Positions 34,735 through 44,817 of a stretch of DNA of 64,000 nucleotides are shown piece after piece. The notes below the pieces were generated by a model. That model saw only the letters and a list, made by a program, of their open reading frames with translations, was not told the origin of the DNA and ran no database searches. A program made the translations under genes and the position numbers. The stretch comes from Treponema sp. (lineage in GTDB: Bacteria > Spirochaetota > Spirochaetia > Treponematales > Treponemataceae). The stretch covers positions 1 through 64,000 of the forward strand of contig JAGCTZ010000083.1 in assembly GCA_017963165.1 (NCBI GenBank), given 5' to 3'. Each line of letters begins with the position of its first letter. Positions within the stretch are counted from its first letter, which is position 1.

Positions 34735-35628
34735 CTATATTTTTTCCGCTATATCTTGAATTTCTTGCAATGATAAACCAACAGCCTTAGAAATCTGTTC
34801 CATAGATAACACATTCATTTTAAGGAGATTCGTTGCATTTTTAATTGCATTTTGCTGTATACCTTGCTGTATACCTTGCTGTATACCTTGTTGTATTCCT
34901 TGCTGCAATGCTTCTTCAGCGCGTATATCGCCATATTCTTCAACAATTTTACTTGCCATTATAACACCTTCTTCATCTTGTTTTAAAAACCGCATTCTTT
35001 GTGCAAGTTCTTCATAATACATTTCGTCGGCGTTTGAAGTAGAAAAGTCGTGCATGAGTCTTCCCAGCGGATCATCGCCTTTGTATTTTCCATTGACGTA
35101 CATTATAGTACAGTCATCGTCAAAAGGCAAATAATTAGTTACCGTGCTATTACCTGTAACCGTGCTATTACCTGTAATATCAAGAAATTTCCTTACCCAA
35201 TAAACAGGGAGTCCTTTTTCGAATATATCCTCTTCTAGAATAAAGATGATATAAAGATTTGGCAAATCCTTATACGTCCCCCCCTTCTTAAGTGTATGAC
35301 TGTCAAGCATTGCCTGATGATAACGAATCCTTCGCGCTCCAGCACCAGAACCCGCCCGTTGAATCTCGATGTTATATTCGTTTTTAAAGATATCTTCTGC
35401 TACCACATCAAGCTTAACTGTTTTACCAAACAGATTTGTTTTCTGCACTTGTGACATAGATTTTGTAACAGTCAGATCATTTCTGTTGAGCAGAATGCGT
35501 ATAAGCAGTTGAGTTGTCTTTATATCACCACTGAATGCGGCAGACATAAATTCATCATCAAAGAACCTCATGGCTCTGATTCGCTCCAGCACAACTGGAT
35601 TAATGTTGTCGAAAACTGTTTGTTTCAT
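34735..35628 (-). CDS. PD-(D/E)XK nuclease family transposase / Rpn-like protein
   Basis: This 297-residue protein of the PF12784 group has RIRAMRFFDDEFMSAAFSGD at the start. A nuclease core LDVVAEDIFKNEYNIEIQRA has the D...E-x-x spacing, and IRYHQAMLDSHTLKKGGTY follows. Two internal duplications stand out: six residues GNSTVT repeated (18 bp each, around 35141-35176) and a C-terminal QQGIQ repeat of four 15-bp units (around 34855-34912). Rpn-like proteins are linked to recombination or defence, often multicopy and variable in repeat number. No flanking inverted repeats or target-site duplications are visible. Confidence 0.85.
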   Translation of the reverse strand: MKQTVFDNINPVVLERIRAMRFFDDEFMSAAFSGDIKTTQLLIRILLNRNDLTVTKSMSQVQKTNLFGKTVKLDVVAEDIFKNEYNIEIQRAGSGAGARRIRYHQAMLDSHTLKKGGTYKDLPNLYIIFILEEDIFEKGLPVYWVRKFLDITGNSTVTGNSTVTNYLPFDDDCTIMYVNGKYKGDDPLGRLMHDFSTSNADEMYYEELAQRMRFLKQDEEGVIMASKIVEEYGDIRAEEALQQGIQQGIQQGIQQGIQQNAIKNATNLLKMNVLSMEQISKAVGLSLQEIQDIAEKI

Positions 35629-35768
35629 GTTTTACCTCTTGATTTTAACAAAATACCCACAAGCCAAAGCCCCCGGGCGAAAATAAAAATTCTCTATAGT
35701 TAATATTGGAAAAAAAGAGGACTTCTTACAAAAATTTAAGGAAATTTGTGAAAAAAAACGAAAAGAAA

Positions 35769-36836
35769 TTAAGTTGTTTGCTCCAGCAGCTTTTCTGTGG
35801 ATTCTACAAAATCCTGGCCCCAATAGTCGCAGAGCATCTGGTAGGCCTGGGACTTAAGTTCGGGGGCAACGGTGTTTCGCAGGCTCAGGATGTTGTTGCC
35901 AAGGTAGCGGATTGTCAAATCGCGGAGTTCCTGGATTTCCTGAGGGGACAGGTAGATTGGACTGGACGGGTCGCAAAGCTCCTGCTGATTTTCCGAAATA
36001 TATTGCGAAATTACGGTAAAGACGCTCGAAACAGAACACATCATTTCCCAGCGTTCAAGGTTGTCTATCATGGTGCGGCTTGTCATGCCGGTGTTGATAC
36101 GATAGCGGTAAACCTTGTCTTTAATGCCAATGTAGCTTTTTGCAAAGAGAGAAATAAAAAAGATAAGCAGCACATCTTCGCCAAGGTTGCAGCGCGTGTA
36201 GGGAATATTTTCGTAAGCCTGCAGATACAGCTCGCGTTTGATTAATTTGCCCCAGGTGTTAGAAGTATAGGCCTTGCCAATAAAGTGACTGTTAAAAACC
36301 TGGTGCCCCAAAAAGCTGCCATAAAAAATTTTGCCGTAGCGGTTTTCTTCCGAAGGAACAAAGCTGCCGTCATCTGCAAAAGTACCTGCCACCGAAGTTC
36401 CATGAACAATATCATAAAAATTTTCCACGCCGTCTGCAGAACGAGTTGTAGCATACATAGCGGCAAGCGCGCCTTTTTCCAGCTGGTCGTCGCTGTCTAC
36501 CTGAGTAATGTAAAGCCCCTGCGCTGCATAAGCAAGAGTTCGGCGAACCTCCACAAGCCCTCGGTTTTCTTCATGCTCAATAAAACGCACGTTTACTTTT
36601 GAAAGCCCCTCTGCCTTGCGCCTGCGGTTACATTCTTTTTGAACAACCTTTACAATTTTTTTTGCACCCCTGCCCTTTGAGTCTTTGCCGTTACTTGCGT
36701 CGCTTACAACAATTACTTCAAAGTTATTAAACTGCTCAAGCAGAACCGATTCCAGACATTGCTCCAGAAACGGTTCTGTTTTATAAACAGGTATACAAAC
36801 AGAAATAAGATTAGTATTCGATGTAATTTGTGCCAT
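35769..36836 (-). CDS. Glycosyltransferase family 2
   Basis: This 355-residue protein has a GT-A fold: LISVCIPVYKTEPFLEQCLESV, FEVIVVSDAS, metal-binding QVDSDDQLEKGA and acceptor region CNLGEDVLLIFF. The C-terminal 120 residues are helical. GT2 enzymes transfer sugars from nucleotide-sugar donors. The start overlaps the end of the preceding lipoprotein gene by 26 bp, so it is the last gene of the lipoprotein operon. It might glycosylate those proteins or act on surface glycan. A GTG codon directly before ATG 36836 is an alternative start. Confidence 0.9.
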   Translation of the reverse strand: MAQITSNTNLISVCIPVYKTEPFLEQCLESVLLEQFNNFEVIVVSDASNGKDSKGRGAKKIVKVVQKECNRRRKAEGLSKVNVRFIEHEENRGLVEVRRTLAYAAQGLYITQVDSDDQLEKGALAAMYATTRSADGVENFYDIVHGTSVAGTFADDGSFVPSEENRYGKIFYGSFLGHQVFNSHFIGKAYTSNTWGKLIKRELYLQAYENIPYTRCNLGEDVLLIFFISLFAKSYIGIKDKVYRYRINTGMTSRTMIDNLERWEMMCSVSSVFTVISQYISENQQELCDPSSPIYLSPQEIQELRDLTIRYLGNNILSLRNTVAPELKSQAYQMLCDYWGQDFVESTEKLLEQTT

Positions 36837-39240
36837 CACAAGTAACTTCTATTTTCCAACTGAATTTTGTTGAAACTGGAATTACATCCATTGGCGAGTC
36901 AGGATTAGCAAAGTTGGCAAGATTGATTTTAACAACACGGTCTCCATTATATCCTTTATTCTGGCCATCTTCAGTATATTCATAGCTTTTTTCATCTGCA
37001 ATAACAAGCTCATCGGGTTTTCGGGCAATAAATTTAGAAGGACCATAAAAATACAATTTTTCGTCTGTTGCTGAATATGGAGTGTTATCTGTCGTAGAAG
37101 GATACCAGCCTCTTATTCGTGGAGAATCAGTGTCAGAACCTATTTTTTCACAAAAATCCGCGTTAGTATAAGACCAACTCTTTGTTGAACTTGCGATATC
37201 CGAAATCTTTACAATACCACCAAAAGTTCCACTCGGAGCATGTATTGCAATATACAAATCACCATTAAAAATTGTAATATTACCTTGACTTGAAGTTGTT
37301 TCTAAACCTGTTAAAGCAATAGTAGCATCCGATACATAGGCTTCTGAGAATTTAAGATAACTTGACTCATTGGTCATAGTTTTTAAATCCATATAGTAAG
37401 GTACAATAGCAGAGCTTCCCTGAGTAACATTAAGGCTGATTGTTTCATCATTTGTATTAACTGGAATAGTGATTCTTTGACAATAAAGCTTTTCAGAATC
37501 ATAAATATAAGACAAATACATATAGCTTCTTTCATTCATATAATTGTATGCAGTAAGTTTATAACCTCTTACGGTGGTATTTTCAAAAGAAATAGCAGCT
37601 CCTATATTTACATTTTGTTGGTCACCTCCAACAGTTCTATAAAATGTGAAATTTTGTATTGAACCAAAATTTTCATCGCGAGTATGAAATGATTCGTTTT
37701 GTTTTACACAAACGCGTTTAATTGCAGTAACAGATTCTACATAAAGTTCCTTGGTTCCCAAAAGCAAATAGATGTAGCCATCGTAAGCAGCGAAAACAGA
37801 TAAAACATCTTCCGAGGCATCGCCTACGGTAGCAATAACTTCACCAGAATCATAACCGGCATAAGACGGGTACATAACAAGCACTTTCTTACCACTACTA
37901 TCTGCTTCTATGGTAAATATCTGTTGCGTGGTTTTAGTGTAATAATAATGTCTGGTTGTAGCCGGAGCTATATTATCATTACTATCAATTGGAGCAATTG
38001 CAAAATCCAAAACCTTACGGCCATTGGCAAGCGTAAGTCCATGGGTTAAAGCTGCATTTTCAGAGATACTATCAAACACACTATAACCATAAGACGAAGA
38101 ATCATTGTCAAACAAAATTACAGGTAAAGATGAATAACTTTCTTCATTATTGTACCCACTAGAATTATTATAAATTTCTTTTTCTGCGTAATTATCAAGC
38201 ATTTCCTGGGTGATATTGAAATATGTTACACCCTCTGAATCTTTATAGTAATGAGGGTCATTCTCGTCGTCCCAATACCAGGTGTCTGTTGTAAAGCCAG
38301 GGATTAAAGAAATTGATTCTGTACAGGTATAAAGGGTTTTACCTGCTGAATTCTTGAATTCAATAAAGTCACTACCAGAACCCTCATAAACAATTGGACC
38401 ACTATTATAACTATTATTTGCATATCTTTTATTGAGCATTTGTGTTCCGGTAACAGTTAACAATGTATAACCTTCTTCGGTTTCATTATCAGACACAACT
38501 TCAACATCGTCAGAAGCAGTATTGAAGTAACAATTTGTAACATGGGAAGTAATACTTGTAATACTACTGTTTGATGGATATCTGAATTTAAGAGAAAAAG
38601 AAGCTTCTGTATAATACTGATCACCTACATTAGTATTTCTTGTCTTATCTGTATACAAAGGATTTGGCAAAAGACTTACAAGCTCTCCAGGCCATGCAAT
38701 ACTTCCATTCAAATGCGAAGAAATTGTATCTGCATCAAAAACAATTGTTTCTGCAGAACTTTCACCTATAAGAACAGAAACTTCTTCTGCGGAACCGTCA
38801 ACCATTTTATAGAGTTGGACTTCCATAACATATGTTCCTGAGTATGGTATAGCAATTCTCCATTTTTTTGTTGCAAGATTTACAGTGCCAAAAAACGAAG
38901 GATAACTATTTTTTTGCGTTGTATATGTTATCGGACCATCCTTGCCACCACCCATTTGTACCATTGTACAAGCATAGGCTGAAACTTCACCATAATAATC
39001 ATCCACATTATATTCCGAAAAAGACGGTGCAGCGGAACGGCCGGCAGAAGCATCTGTGGCAAACATACCATCAAAAGTAAAAGAACCACTTACAACAATG
39101 CCCTGTGCGGGCGAATCAAGATTATTCTTTTTAGTTGCTTTAGGCGAAGCAGCATTTGAGCAGGAAGCTAGTACTACAAACGCTGTAAAAAGAATTGTAA
39201 CCAGAATAAAAGATTTATTAAAAAGTTTATTGTTTTTCAT
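36811..39240 (-). CDS. Large lipoprotein of unknown fold
   Basis: This 809-residue protein is read from ATG 39240 (GAGGTG 6 bp upstream); in-frame codons upstream to 39294 lie in the end of the previous gene. A lipoprotein signal with lipobox VLASC is followed by Ser/Asn-rich linker. The remainder is beta-rich, with recurrent Tyr/Ser/Asp blocks such as VYLLLGTKELYVESV. A propeller is possible but not demonstrable. It lacks the shared C-terminal module of its neighbours and ends in the start region of the GT2 gene. Confidence 0.75.
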   Translation of the reverse strand: MKNNKLFNKSFILVTILFTAFVVLASCSNAASPKATKKNNLDSPAQGIVVSGSFTFDGMFATDASAGRSAAPSFSEYNVDDYYGEVSAYACTMVQMGGGKDGPITYTTQKNSYPSFFGTVNLATKKWRIAIPYSGTYVMEVQLYKMVDGSAEEVSVLIGESSAETIVFDADTISSHLNGSIAWPGELVSLLPNPLYTDKTRNTNVGDQYYTEASFSLKFRYPSNSSITSITSHVTNCYFNTASDDVEVVSDNETEEGYTLLTVTGTQMLNKRYANNSYNSGPIVYEGSGSDFIEFKNSAGKTLYTCTESISLIPGFTTDTWYWDDENDPHYYKDSEGVTYFNITQEMLDNYAEKEIYNNSSGYNNEESYSSLPVILFDNDSSSYGYSVFDSISENAALTHGLTLANGRKVLDFAIAPIDSNDNIAPATTRHYYYTKTTQQIFTIEADSSGKKVLVMYPSYAGYDSGEVIATVGDASEDVLSVFAAYDGYIYLLLGTKELYVESVTAIKRVCVKQNESFHTRDENFGSIQNFTFYRTVGGDQQNVNIGAAISFENTTVRGYKLTAYNYMNERSYMYLSYIYDSEKLYCQRITIPVNTNDETISLNVTQGSSAIVPYYMDLKTMTNESSYLKFSEAYVSDATIALTGLETTSSQGNITIFNGDLYIAIHAPSGTFGGIVKISDIASSTKSWSYTNADFCEKIGSDTDSPRIRGWYPSTTDNTPYSATDEKLYFYGPSKFIARKPDELVIADEKSYEYTEDGQNKGYNGDRVVKINLANFANPDSPMDVIPVSTKFSWKIEVTCDGTNYIEY

Positions 39241-39256
39241 TTGTTCACCTCGTTTA

Positions 39257-42200
39257 TTAGTTGCTTGTCCAGCGGTAGTACCATTTATTACCATTATAAT
39301 TAGAAGTAGGCTTAGTTAACTCACTATATGTTATATCGTCATTTGTGATATCGTTCTTTTCAATCTTTGGATTAGCTTCACTGTCTGTTGATACGGCAGG
39401 TAGAGATGATTCTGGAGCAGCAAACCAGGTATTTATCTGAGTTTCGGCATTTGACCCTGATAGCAGCAACCAATTGTCACTATCTTGACCTTCCACTTCA
39501 ATTGCAACTCCATACATGACACCATCAAAAGCTCCATTTTGTATTGCAAGCACAGATTCAGGAATAGTAAGAGTTCCTTCTTCTGTAACCTTATTAATTG
39601 CCTGGTAACCAATTTTTCTTACACCATTAAGAACAATATCTTGAGGTCTTCGAGTACCTGGCTTTTGTTGACCAATAGAGTCATCATATTCAGCAGAATA
39701 TAATTGCATACTATTACCGAGCCAGAAAGCTTGGTCACCAATTTCGGAAAGATTGCTTGCATCATTAAATGTAATAGAAGACAGATAACGGAACTTATTA
39801 AACTGACCTTTTCCAATAATACTTGTATCATTGAAAACAAGATGAGCCAAACCTACTCTGTCGTAACTACCTTGACTCGAACTGAAGAATCCATTGTCGC
39901 CACTATCACTTGGGGTAGTAGTATTATAAGTCAAAGCTGGCAGCGTAACTTTCTTATTAAATGTAAGAGTGTCTGTAACTCTGAACATATTGATAATTGA
40001 TGTTTTAGATGTAGTATTTGTTACCCCATCTATTGTATAAGACAGGTCATAACCACCACTAGAATCAGAACCATTAGTATAACTAAGTATAAAATCACAA
40101 TTGATTATAAGATTTTTTGTACTACAACTTGCAAAACTGTCATAAGTAACACGATTACTATTTATAATATCAACGAAATTTTCATCAACTGTTATAGTTT
40201 GGAAATTTGTACAAGACTTAAATGCATCTGAACCAAGATTTGTCGAAAGATGAGACAAATCTGGAATTGCAGTAATTTCTGAGCGTTCAAAAGCATGATC
40301 GCCTATATAGGTTATTCCATTTACATTAGTTCCTAAAGTTTCAAGTTTTGAACTCTTAAAGGCCCGAGAATCAACTCTTTCTAATGCAGAGCCAAAATCG
40401 AAAGTTTTGATTTTTGACTCTTTGAAAGCACCTTGACCAACTGATGTAACGTTTGACAAGCCTGTAATAGTTGTAGCTTCAGAACCAGCAAAAGCAAAAT
40501 CTTCAATTTTTGTAATACTTACATCACCATCTGTCGGTAACGCAATTTGTGTTTCAGATGGAATAACCATTTTGACACTTGCAGTAGAAGCCCCAGTCTT
40601 ACACAAAAGAATCTTTCCGTTATCAATAGTATATAGATTGGTTTCGTTTTCTGTGTTATTTGTAACTTTGATTTTTTCAAGAGCAGAAAGATATGTAACT
40701 GGATAATCTTGCACAAAATCCGTAAGGTTAAAAAATGCCGAAGCATCTAAAGATATGTCATAAATATCGTAATAATTATCATCAATAGTAAATTCGATTG
40801 TCTTTAAGTTTGTTGCCCCCTTAATTGCTTCTGAGTCTATTTTATGAAGACTTGCCGGCAGCTTAATAGAATTAAGACACCCGCAATTGTTGAAAGCTGA
40901 TTCACCCATTTCATAAGCACAATCTAATTGTGACATATCCAGATCGACAAGATTATATTTAACCATTTCTTTTAATTTTTCTGAAATTGTAGAATAATAA
41001 TCTCTGGCAGTGTATATCGAATCACTATTTATATATATTTCTTCTAAATCTTCAGGAGTACCATAAATTTTTATTTCAACATCACTTCTAAGGCCTTTCA
41101 GGTTGTCCTCTATAGCATCTCCCAGTTCTGCAGCATCAGCGTAATCACCTGCATCAAACTCAAAATATGCCTTTGGCTTTACATCTATATCTATAGTTCT
41201 GGAACTATAGAAAACAGGGGTATTAAAATCTGTTGTTTCTCCGGCAGGCTTTGTAGCAATAATTGCAAGCTGATATTTTCCGCCGGTAAGGAGAGGCTTA
41301 GATTCCTTAAACTTGAATTCACAATAAGGATCAAAATCTGGCTCGCCATAGGTTCCGTTATATTTAGCCGCATCGAACGTGTAATAGCTTGAATCAAGTT
41401 CCTGATTACCGTAATAAAGTTCTACACTTACATTTTCCGGATTAATAAATGCGTTTGAGTCGTGGTCTTTTACCCTAAAGATGACAGTTCCATTGTTCAA
41501 GTAAAAGTCGCTTGTAAGAGGTTCGCAGGTAATATCGATTAATGAAGAATCAAAAACAAAGTTGCCTTTAACATCAGGAAGCTTGTTTATTTTTTCTAGG
41601 TCTAACTCAATTGTTTCCTGAATACCAAGATTATTGATTTTTACAGGTTCAGTTATTGTGTTTAATTTAACATATTCAGTATTTACAACTTCTCCTGTTT
41701 GCATATTATAAGTTTCAATACCGTAAAAGAGTGTATATTTAAGATAGTATTCTCCAATAGGAAGATTCTGCACCTCATAATCCCATTCTGCTGCATAAGG
41801 AGGTTCATATGTAGGATCACGCTCGTCTATGCTTACATTATTCCAATTAGTATTATATGTATTCCTTAACTCATCGTAGATTTCCGTCATATCCTTTGAA
41901 TCTTCAGAATCAGCAATAAGGTATGTATCTGTACAGGCTATATCAGAATAAAGTGCTGCCTGTATTTTATAAACTATAGGGGGGTCTTCCATCGTTTCTG
42001 GATCATATTCAATGCTAAAAGTAAGTTTTAAATCACCTGTGCCTGCAGGGTTTGGGTTTACGTTAAATGATAGCTGTGTAGTCTCATCAGTTATTCTTTC
42101 CTTTGATTTACCACCAGAGAAGCATAGATTTTGTCCTGCAGTGTCAAGATAAAGCTCCAGATCAAACTTATACCAGCCATATTCAATTTCTATTTCGTCA

Positions 42201-42529
42201 TCCTGTAATTTATCATAGGCTGTAATCAAATTGCCTGTATCTGCATTTACAGAAGTTGTCCATGCTAAGTCATCGCAATAAGAGACAGGCGTTTGAGAAT
42301 CTGCAGAATCATATTTGCTAATTTTGATGACAATTTTCTTGATATTATTCCAGCCTATAGAGGCAGACTTCATCTCTCTTGCAATATTATCAATCTTAAA
42401 GGAAATATGGGCTTTGCCATCCTGTCCTGATTTTTTTGTTTGAAGTCCATTATTACAGCTTAAAAACAAAACTGTAACTGCGGCAAGAACTGCAAAAATC
42501 TTATATTTGTTTTTATTCATATTCTTCAT
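39257..42529 (-). CDS. BspA-like leucine-rich repeat lipoprotein
   Basis: This 1090-residue protein has lipobox VLFLSC (Cys25). Residues about 40-520 are beta-rich repeats of unknown type. Residues about 540-1010 are LRR_5 (BspA-type) repeats such as MGESAFNNCGCLNSIKLPASL, KIEDFAFAGSEATTI, YIGDHAFERSEITAI and IGDQAFWLGN. BspA-like proteins of Treponema and Bacteroidetes bind fibronectin and other host or microbial ligands. AGGAG precedes ATG 42529. It is one of the lipoprotein operon genes, 16 bp before the 809-residue lipoprotein. Confidence 0.88.
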   Translation of the reverse strand: MKNMNKNKYKIFAVLAAVTVLFLSCNNGLQTKKSGQDGKAHISFKIDNIAREMKSASIGWNNIKKIVIKISKYDSADSQTPVSYCDDLAWTTSVNADTGNLITAYDKLQDDEIEIEYGWYKFDLELYLDTAGQNLCFSGGKSKERITDETTQLSFNVNPNPAGTGDLKLTFSIEYDPETMEDPPIVYKIQAALYSDIACTDTYLIADSEDSKDMTEIYDELRNTYNTNWNNVSIDERDPTYEPPYAAEWDYEVQNLPIGEYYLKYTLFYGIETYNMQTGEVVNTEYVKLNTITEPVKINNLGIQETIELDLEKINKLPDVKGNFVFDSSLIDITCEPLTSDFYLNNGTVIFRVKDHDSNAFINPENVSVELYYGNQELDSSYYTFDAAKYNGTYGEPDFDPYCEFKFKESKPLLTGGKYQLAIIATKPAGETTDFNTPVFYSSRTIDIDVKPKAYFEFDAGDYADAAELGDAIEDNLKGLRSDVEIKIYGTPEDLEEIYINSDSIYTARDYYSTISEKLKEMVKYNLVDLDMSQLDCAYEMGESAFNNCGCLNSIKLPASLHKIDSEAIKGATNLKTIEFTIDDNYYDIYDISLDASAFFNLTDFVQDYPVTYLSALEKIKVTNNTENETNLYTIDNGKILLCKTGASTASVKMVIPSETQIALPTDGDVSITKIEDFAFAGSEATTITGLSNVTSVGQGAFKESKIKTFDFGSALERVDSRAFKSSKLETLGTNVNGITYIGDHAFERSEITAIPDLSHLSTNLGSDAFKSCTNFQTITVDENFVDIINSNRVTYDSFASCSTKNLIINCDFILSYTNGSDSSGGYDLSYTIDGVTNTTSKTSIINMFRVTDTLTFNKKVTLPALTYNTTTPSDSGDNGFFSSSQGSYDRVGLAHLVFNDTSIIGKGQFNKFRYLSSITFNDASNLSEIGDQAFWLGNSMQLYSAEYDDSIGQQKPGTRRPQDIVLNGVRKIGYQAINKVTEEGTLTIPESVLAIQNGAFDGVMYGVAIEVEGQDSDNWLLLSGSNAETQINTWFAAPESSLPAVSTDSEANPKIEKNDITNDDITYSELTKPTSNYNGNKWYYRWTSN

Positions 42530-42543
42530 TTTGGGCTCCTTTA

Positions 42544-44802
42544 TTATTCATCCGCTAATTGAATTTCTTGTGAAAGTGTATAAGTTTTACCATCTTTTGT
42601 TGCGGCAACTAATGCATTGTGAATACTGTTAGGTGTAAATGTCGGGCAATCAGCCTGTGCCATTGTAAACTCTGATGTAGTTGCATCAGCAACTAAACTG
42701 CCATCGATATTCCACTTGTAAGTATAATTTCCAAGTTGACTATTAGCCTGAATTCGCTCTTCGGAATCTGTTATGCTGTCTTTAGGAAGAATCTGTATCT
42801 TAAATCCGCCGCCGGAAACTGGAGTACACTTAATCTGGTAAGTATCACTTAAATTAAATGTATCATCATCTTCTGGTAAATTGATTGAAATACCGGTGTT
42901 TGTTTTATTCTTCCAGATTGCCTGAACATCAAAACTACCTCTTGTTCCTGTTGGAACACTAGTTATTGGGGTGGCACCGTTCTTTGGTACGGCAGTTGCG
43001 CCAGAACCAACTAAATCAGATGTTTTATACCAGCCAAGGAAAACGTAGTCTTCTTTTTCAAAAACAGGTAAATCAAAATCTGGCGTGTTACGGGTATAGG
43101 ATGGGACGTAATTACCTATAAGAGTTGCGCCGTTTTCATCATTATTATATTCAATGTAGTATACTCTATCATAATAGATATCAAATGCTTCCTCGTCTTC
43201 TACGAGGGCTGCAATTTCTTCTGTGGTTATGCCTTCAGAATACCATGTATTATCAGGCGACAATACAAATTCATCGGCACTTATAGTGGTGAATTCATCG
43301 AGGAAAGCCTGATTATCTGATTCATAATAATTAACCGTAGTAGTCTCATATTCTAATTCGTCAGTACCATCTTTTTCGTAATGGAATGTAACTGGGTGAA
43401 TTTGTTCCCAAACGGCAACAAGAGTAATACTATCTGTTACAGAAACCTCATCGTCGGCATTTACAAGCTCATTGCTCAACTTCCAGCCCTTGAATACCCA
43501 TCCATCAGCAGACAATTCTGGGAAATAATCAGAGGTAAGTGTTGTGCCGTCTTCTACTGTTTGAGCAGTTGGTGCTGTTCCATGTGCTGTTGAATATGAA
43601 ACTGTAAAGAGTTGTTTCCAATCTGCAACAAGGGAAATATCATCTGTTATAGAAATCTCATCGTCGGCATCTATTGGCTCACCATCAAGTAACCAGCCCT
43701 TAAAATTCCATCCTTCTGCTGTAAGATTTGGTCGGTATGCTTCTACAAGCTGTTCGCCCCAATATACATTTTGAGTTGCTGGAGCTGTACCATGAGCAGA
43801 ACTATAAGTAATTTTCTGCTTTTGCCAGTTGGCAACAAAGGTTTTGTCCCCTCTTGTTCCTTTAGATACTTCGTCAACATAACCGCCATTTGGATTTGCT
43901 GAATCGATCCATCCATTAAACTGCCTGTTCTCCTTACTCAATGAAGGTAATTGGAATTCAGAAAATCTTGAATAACGGGTTTGTTTTTCGAAATCAGGAG
44001 TACCGTCTAATGCATCCTGATAAGTGACTGTATAAATTGGATTTAATTTGATTGTTTCTGTCTTTAAGGTTGTAAAGCCACCATAAACATGAACAGCAGG
44101 AATTACATATTCTTCAATAGGATTCTCGGACCCTTGTGTATAAAATTCAAAATGAACATCATATTCACCTTCTGGAACGATAGGTAGCCAGAAGCTTATT
44201 AATTCATCATTCGTAGAATAAAAATCACTGTTACTTGTAAAAGTTGAGTTATCAAAACCTAAATCATCTTCAGGTTCATAGTGAGCTTTAATTTGAGAAA
44301 TTAATCCTTCTGAATTATCAAATTTCAATATAATATTAAGAATTCCAGATTCCGCTTCATTTGCAGGCCTAAGAGTAAAATTTAATTTGTTAACGGTATT
44401 GGCTTTAAGAGTTACATCTTCTTTTGTATCTGAAAATTCCACACGTGATGTATCACCGTTTCTCTTATATGCCCTAAGATAAAAATCGTAAGTTCCAACA
44501 GGAAGTTCAAATGTCCAAGGCAAAGATGATGAGTTATGACTTAAATCTCCTACAAGATAGATTGGATCTTCATTTTCCGGACTGTCTACGTTTTTTGCTG
44601 TAAGCGTAAATCCACCGAAACTTGTAATCTCAATTTCTTCGCCAGTTGGATAGATATCACGGAATGAAGTATCTACCCCCGTGTTAACCACGATTTTAGC
44701 CATATTTTCAGGTTTATCTTCGTGTACTGTCAAACCTGTATCGCAAGAAACTAACAGGAATGTAACTACGGTAACGATTGTCAGTAAAATGTTTTTCTTC
44801 AT
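42544..44802 (-). CDS. InlB-repeat lipoprotein, paralogue a
   Basis: This 752-residue protein has lipobox LLVSC (Cys20). The N-terminal module (about 28-150) begins NMAKIVVNTGVDTSFRDIYP, shared with the next two upstream genes. The middle has four to five InlB B-repeat/Flg_new units, with the recurring end FNGWIDSA, FKGWLLDG, FKGWKLSN and FLGWYKTS. The C-terminal Ig-like module (about 655-752) contains YTYKWNIDGSLV. The repeats suggest a surface adhesin or spacer. It follows the next paralogue by 15 bp. Confidence 0.85.
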   Translation of the reverse strand: MKKNILLTIVTVVTFLLVSCDTGLTVHEDKPENMAKIVVNTGVDTSFRDIYPTGEEIEITSFGGFTLTAKNVDSPENEDPIYLVGDLSHNSSSLPWTFELPVGTYDFYLRAYKRNGDTSRVEFSDTKEDVTLKANTVNKLNFTLRPANEAESGILNIILKFDNSEGLISQIKAHYEPEDDLGFDNSTFTSNSDFYSTNDELISFWLPIVPEGEYDVHFEFYTQGSENPIEEYVIPAVHVYGGFTTLKTETIKLNPIYTVTYQDALDGTPDFEKQTRYSRFSEFQLPSLSKENRQFNGWIDSANPNGGYVDEVSKGTRGDKTFVANWQKQKITYSSAHGTAPATQNVYWGEQLVEAYRPNLTAEGWNFKGWLLDGEPIDADDEISITDDISLVADWKQLFTVSYSTAHGTAPTAQTVEDGTTLTSDYFPELSADGWVFKGWKLSNELVNADDEVSVTDSITLVAVWEQIHPVTFHYEKDGTDELEYETTTVNYYESDNQAFLDEFTTISADEFVLSPDNTWYSEGITTEEIAALVEDEEAFDIYYDRVYYIEYNNDENGATLIGNYVPSYTRNTPDFDLPVFEKEDYVFLGWYKTSDLVGSGATAVPKNGATPITSVPTGTRGSFDVQAIWKNKTNTGISINLPEDDDTFNLSDTYQIKCTPVSGGGFKIQILPKDSITDSEERIQANSQLGNYTYKWNIDGSLVADATTSEFTMAQADCPTFTPNSIHNALVAATKDGKTYTLSQEIQLADE

Positions 44803-44817
44803 ATTATAGATTCTCCA

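Noticed and set aside
34735..35628. Insertion sequence around the transposase-family nuclease
   Set aside because: No terminal inverted repeats or target duplications can be seen; the protein belongs to the Rpn/PD-(D/E)XK group, not to a classical transposase.
35706..36245. 179-codon plus-strand frame
   Set aside because: Antisense to the glycosyltransferase gene and without ribosome site.
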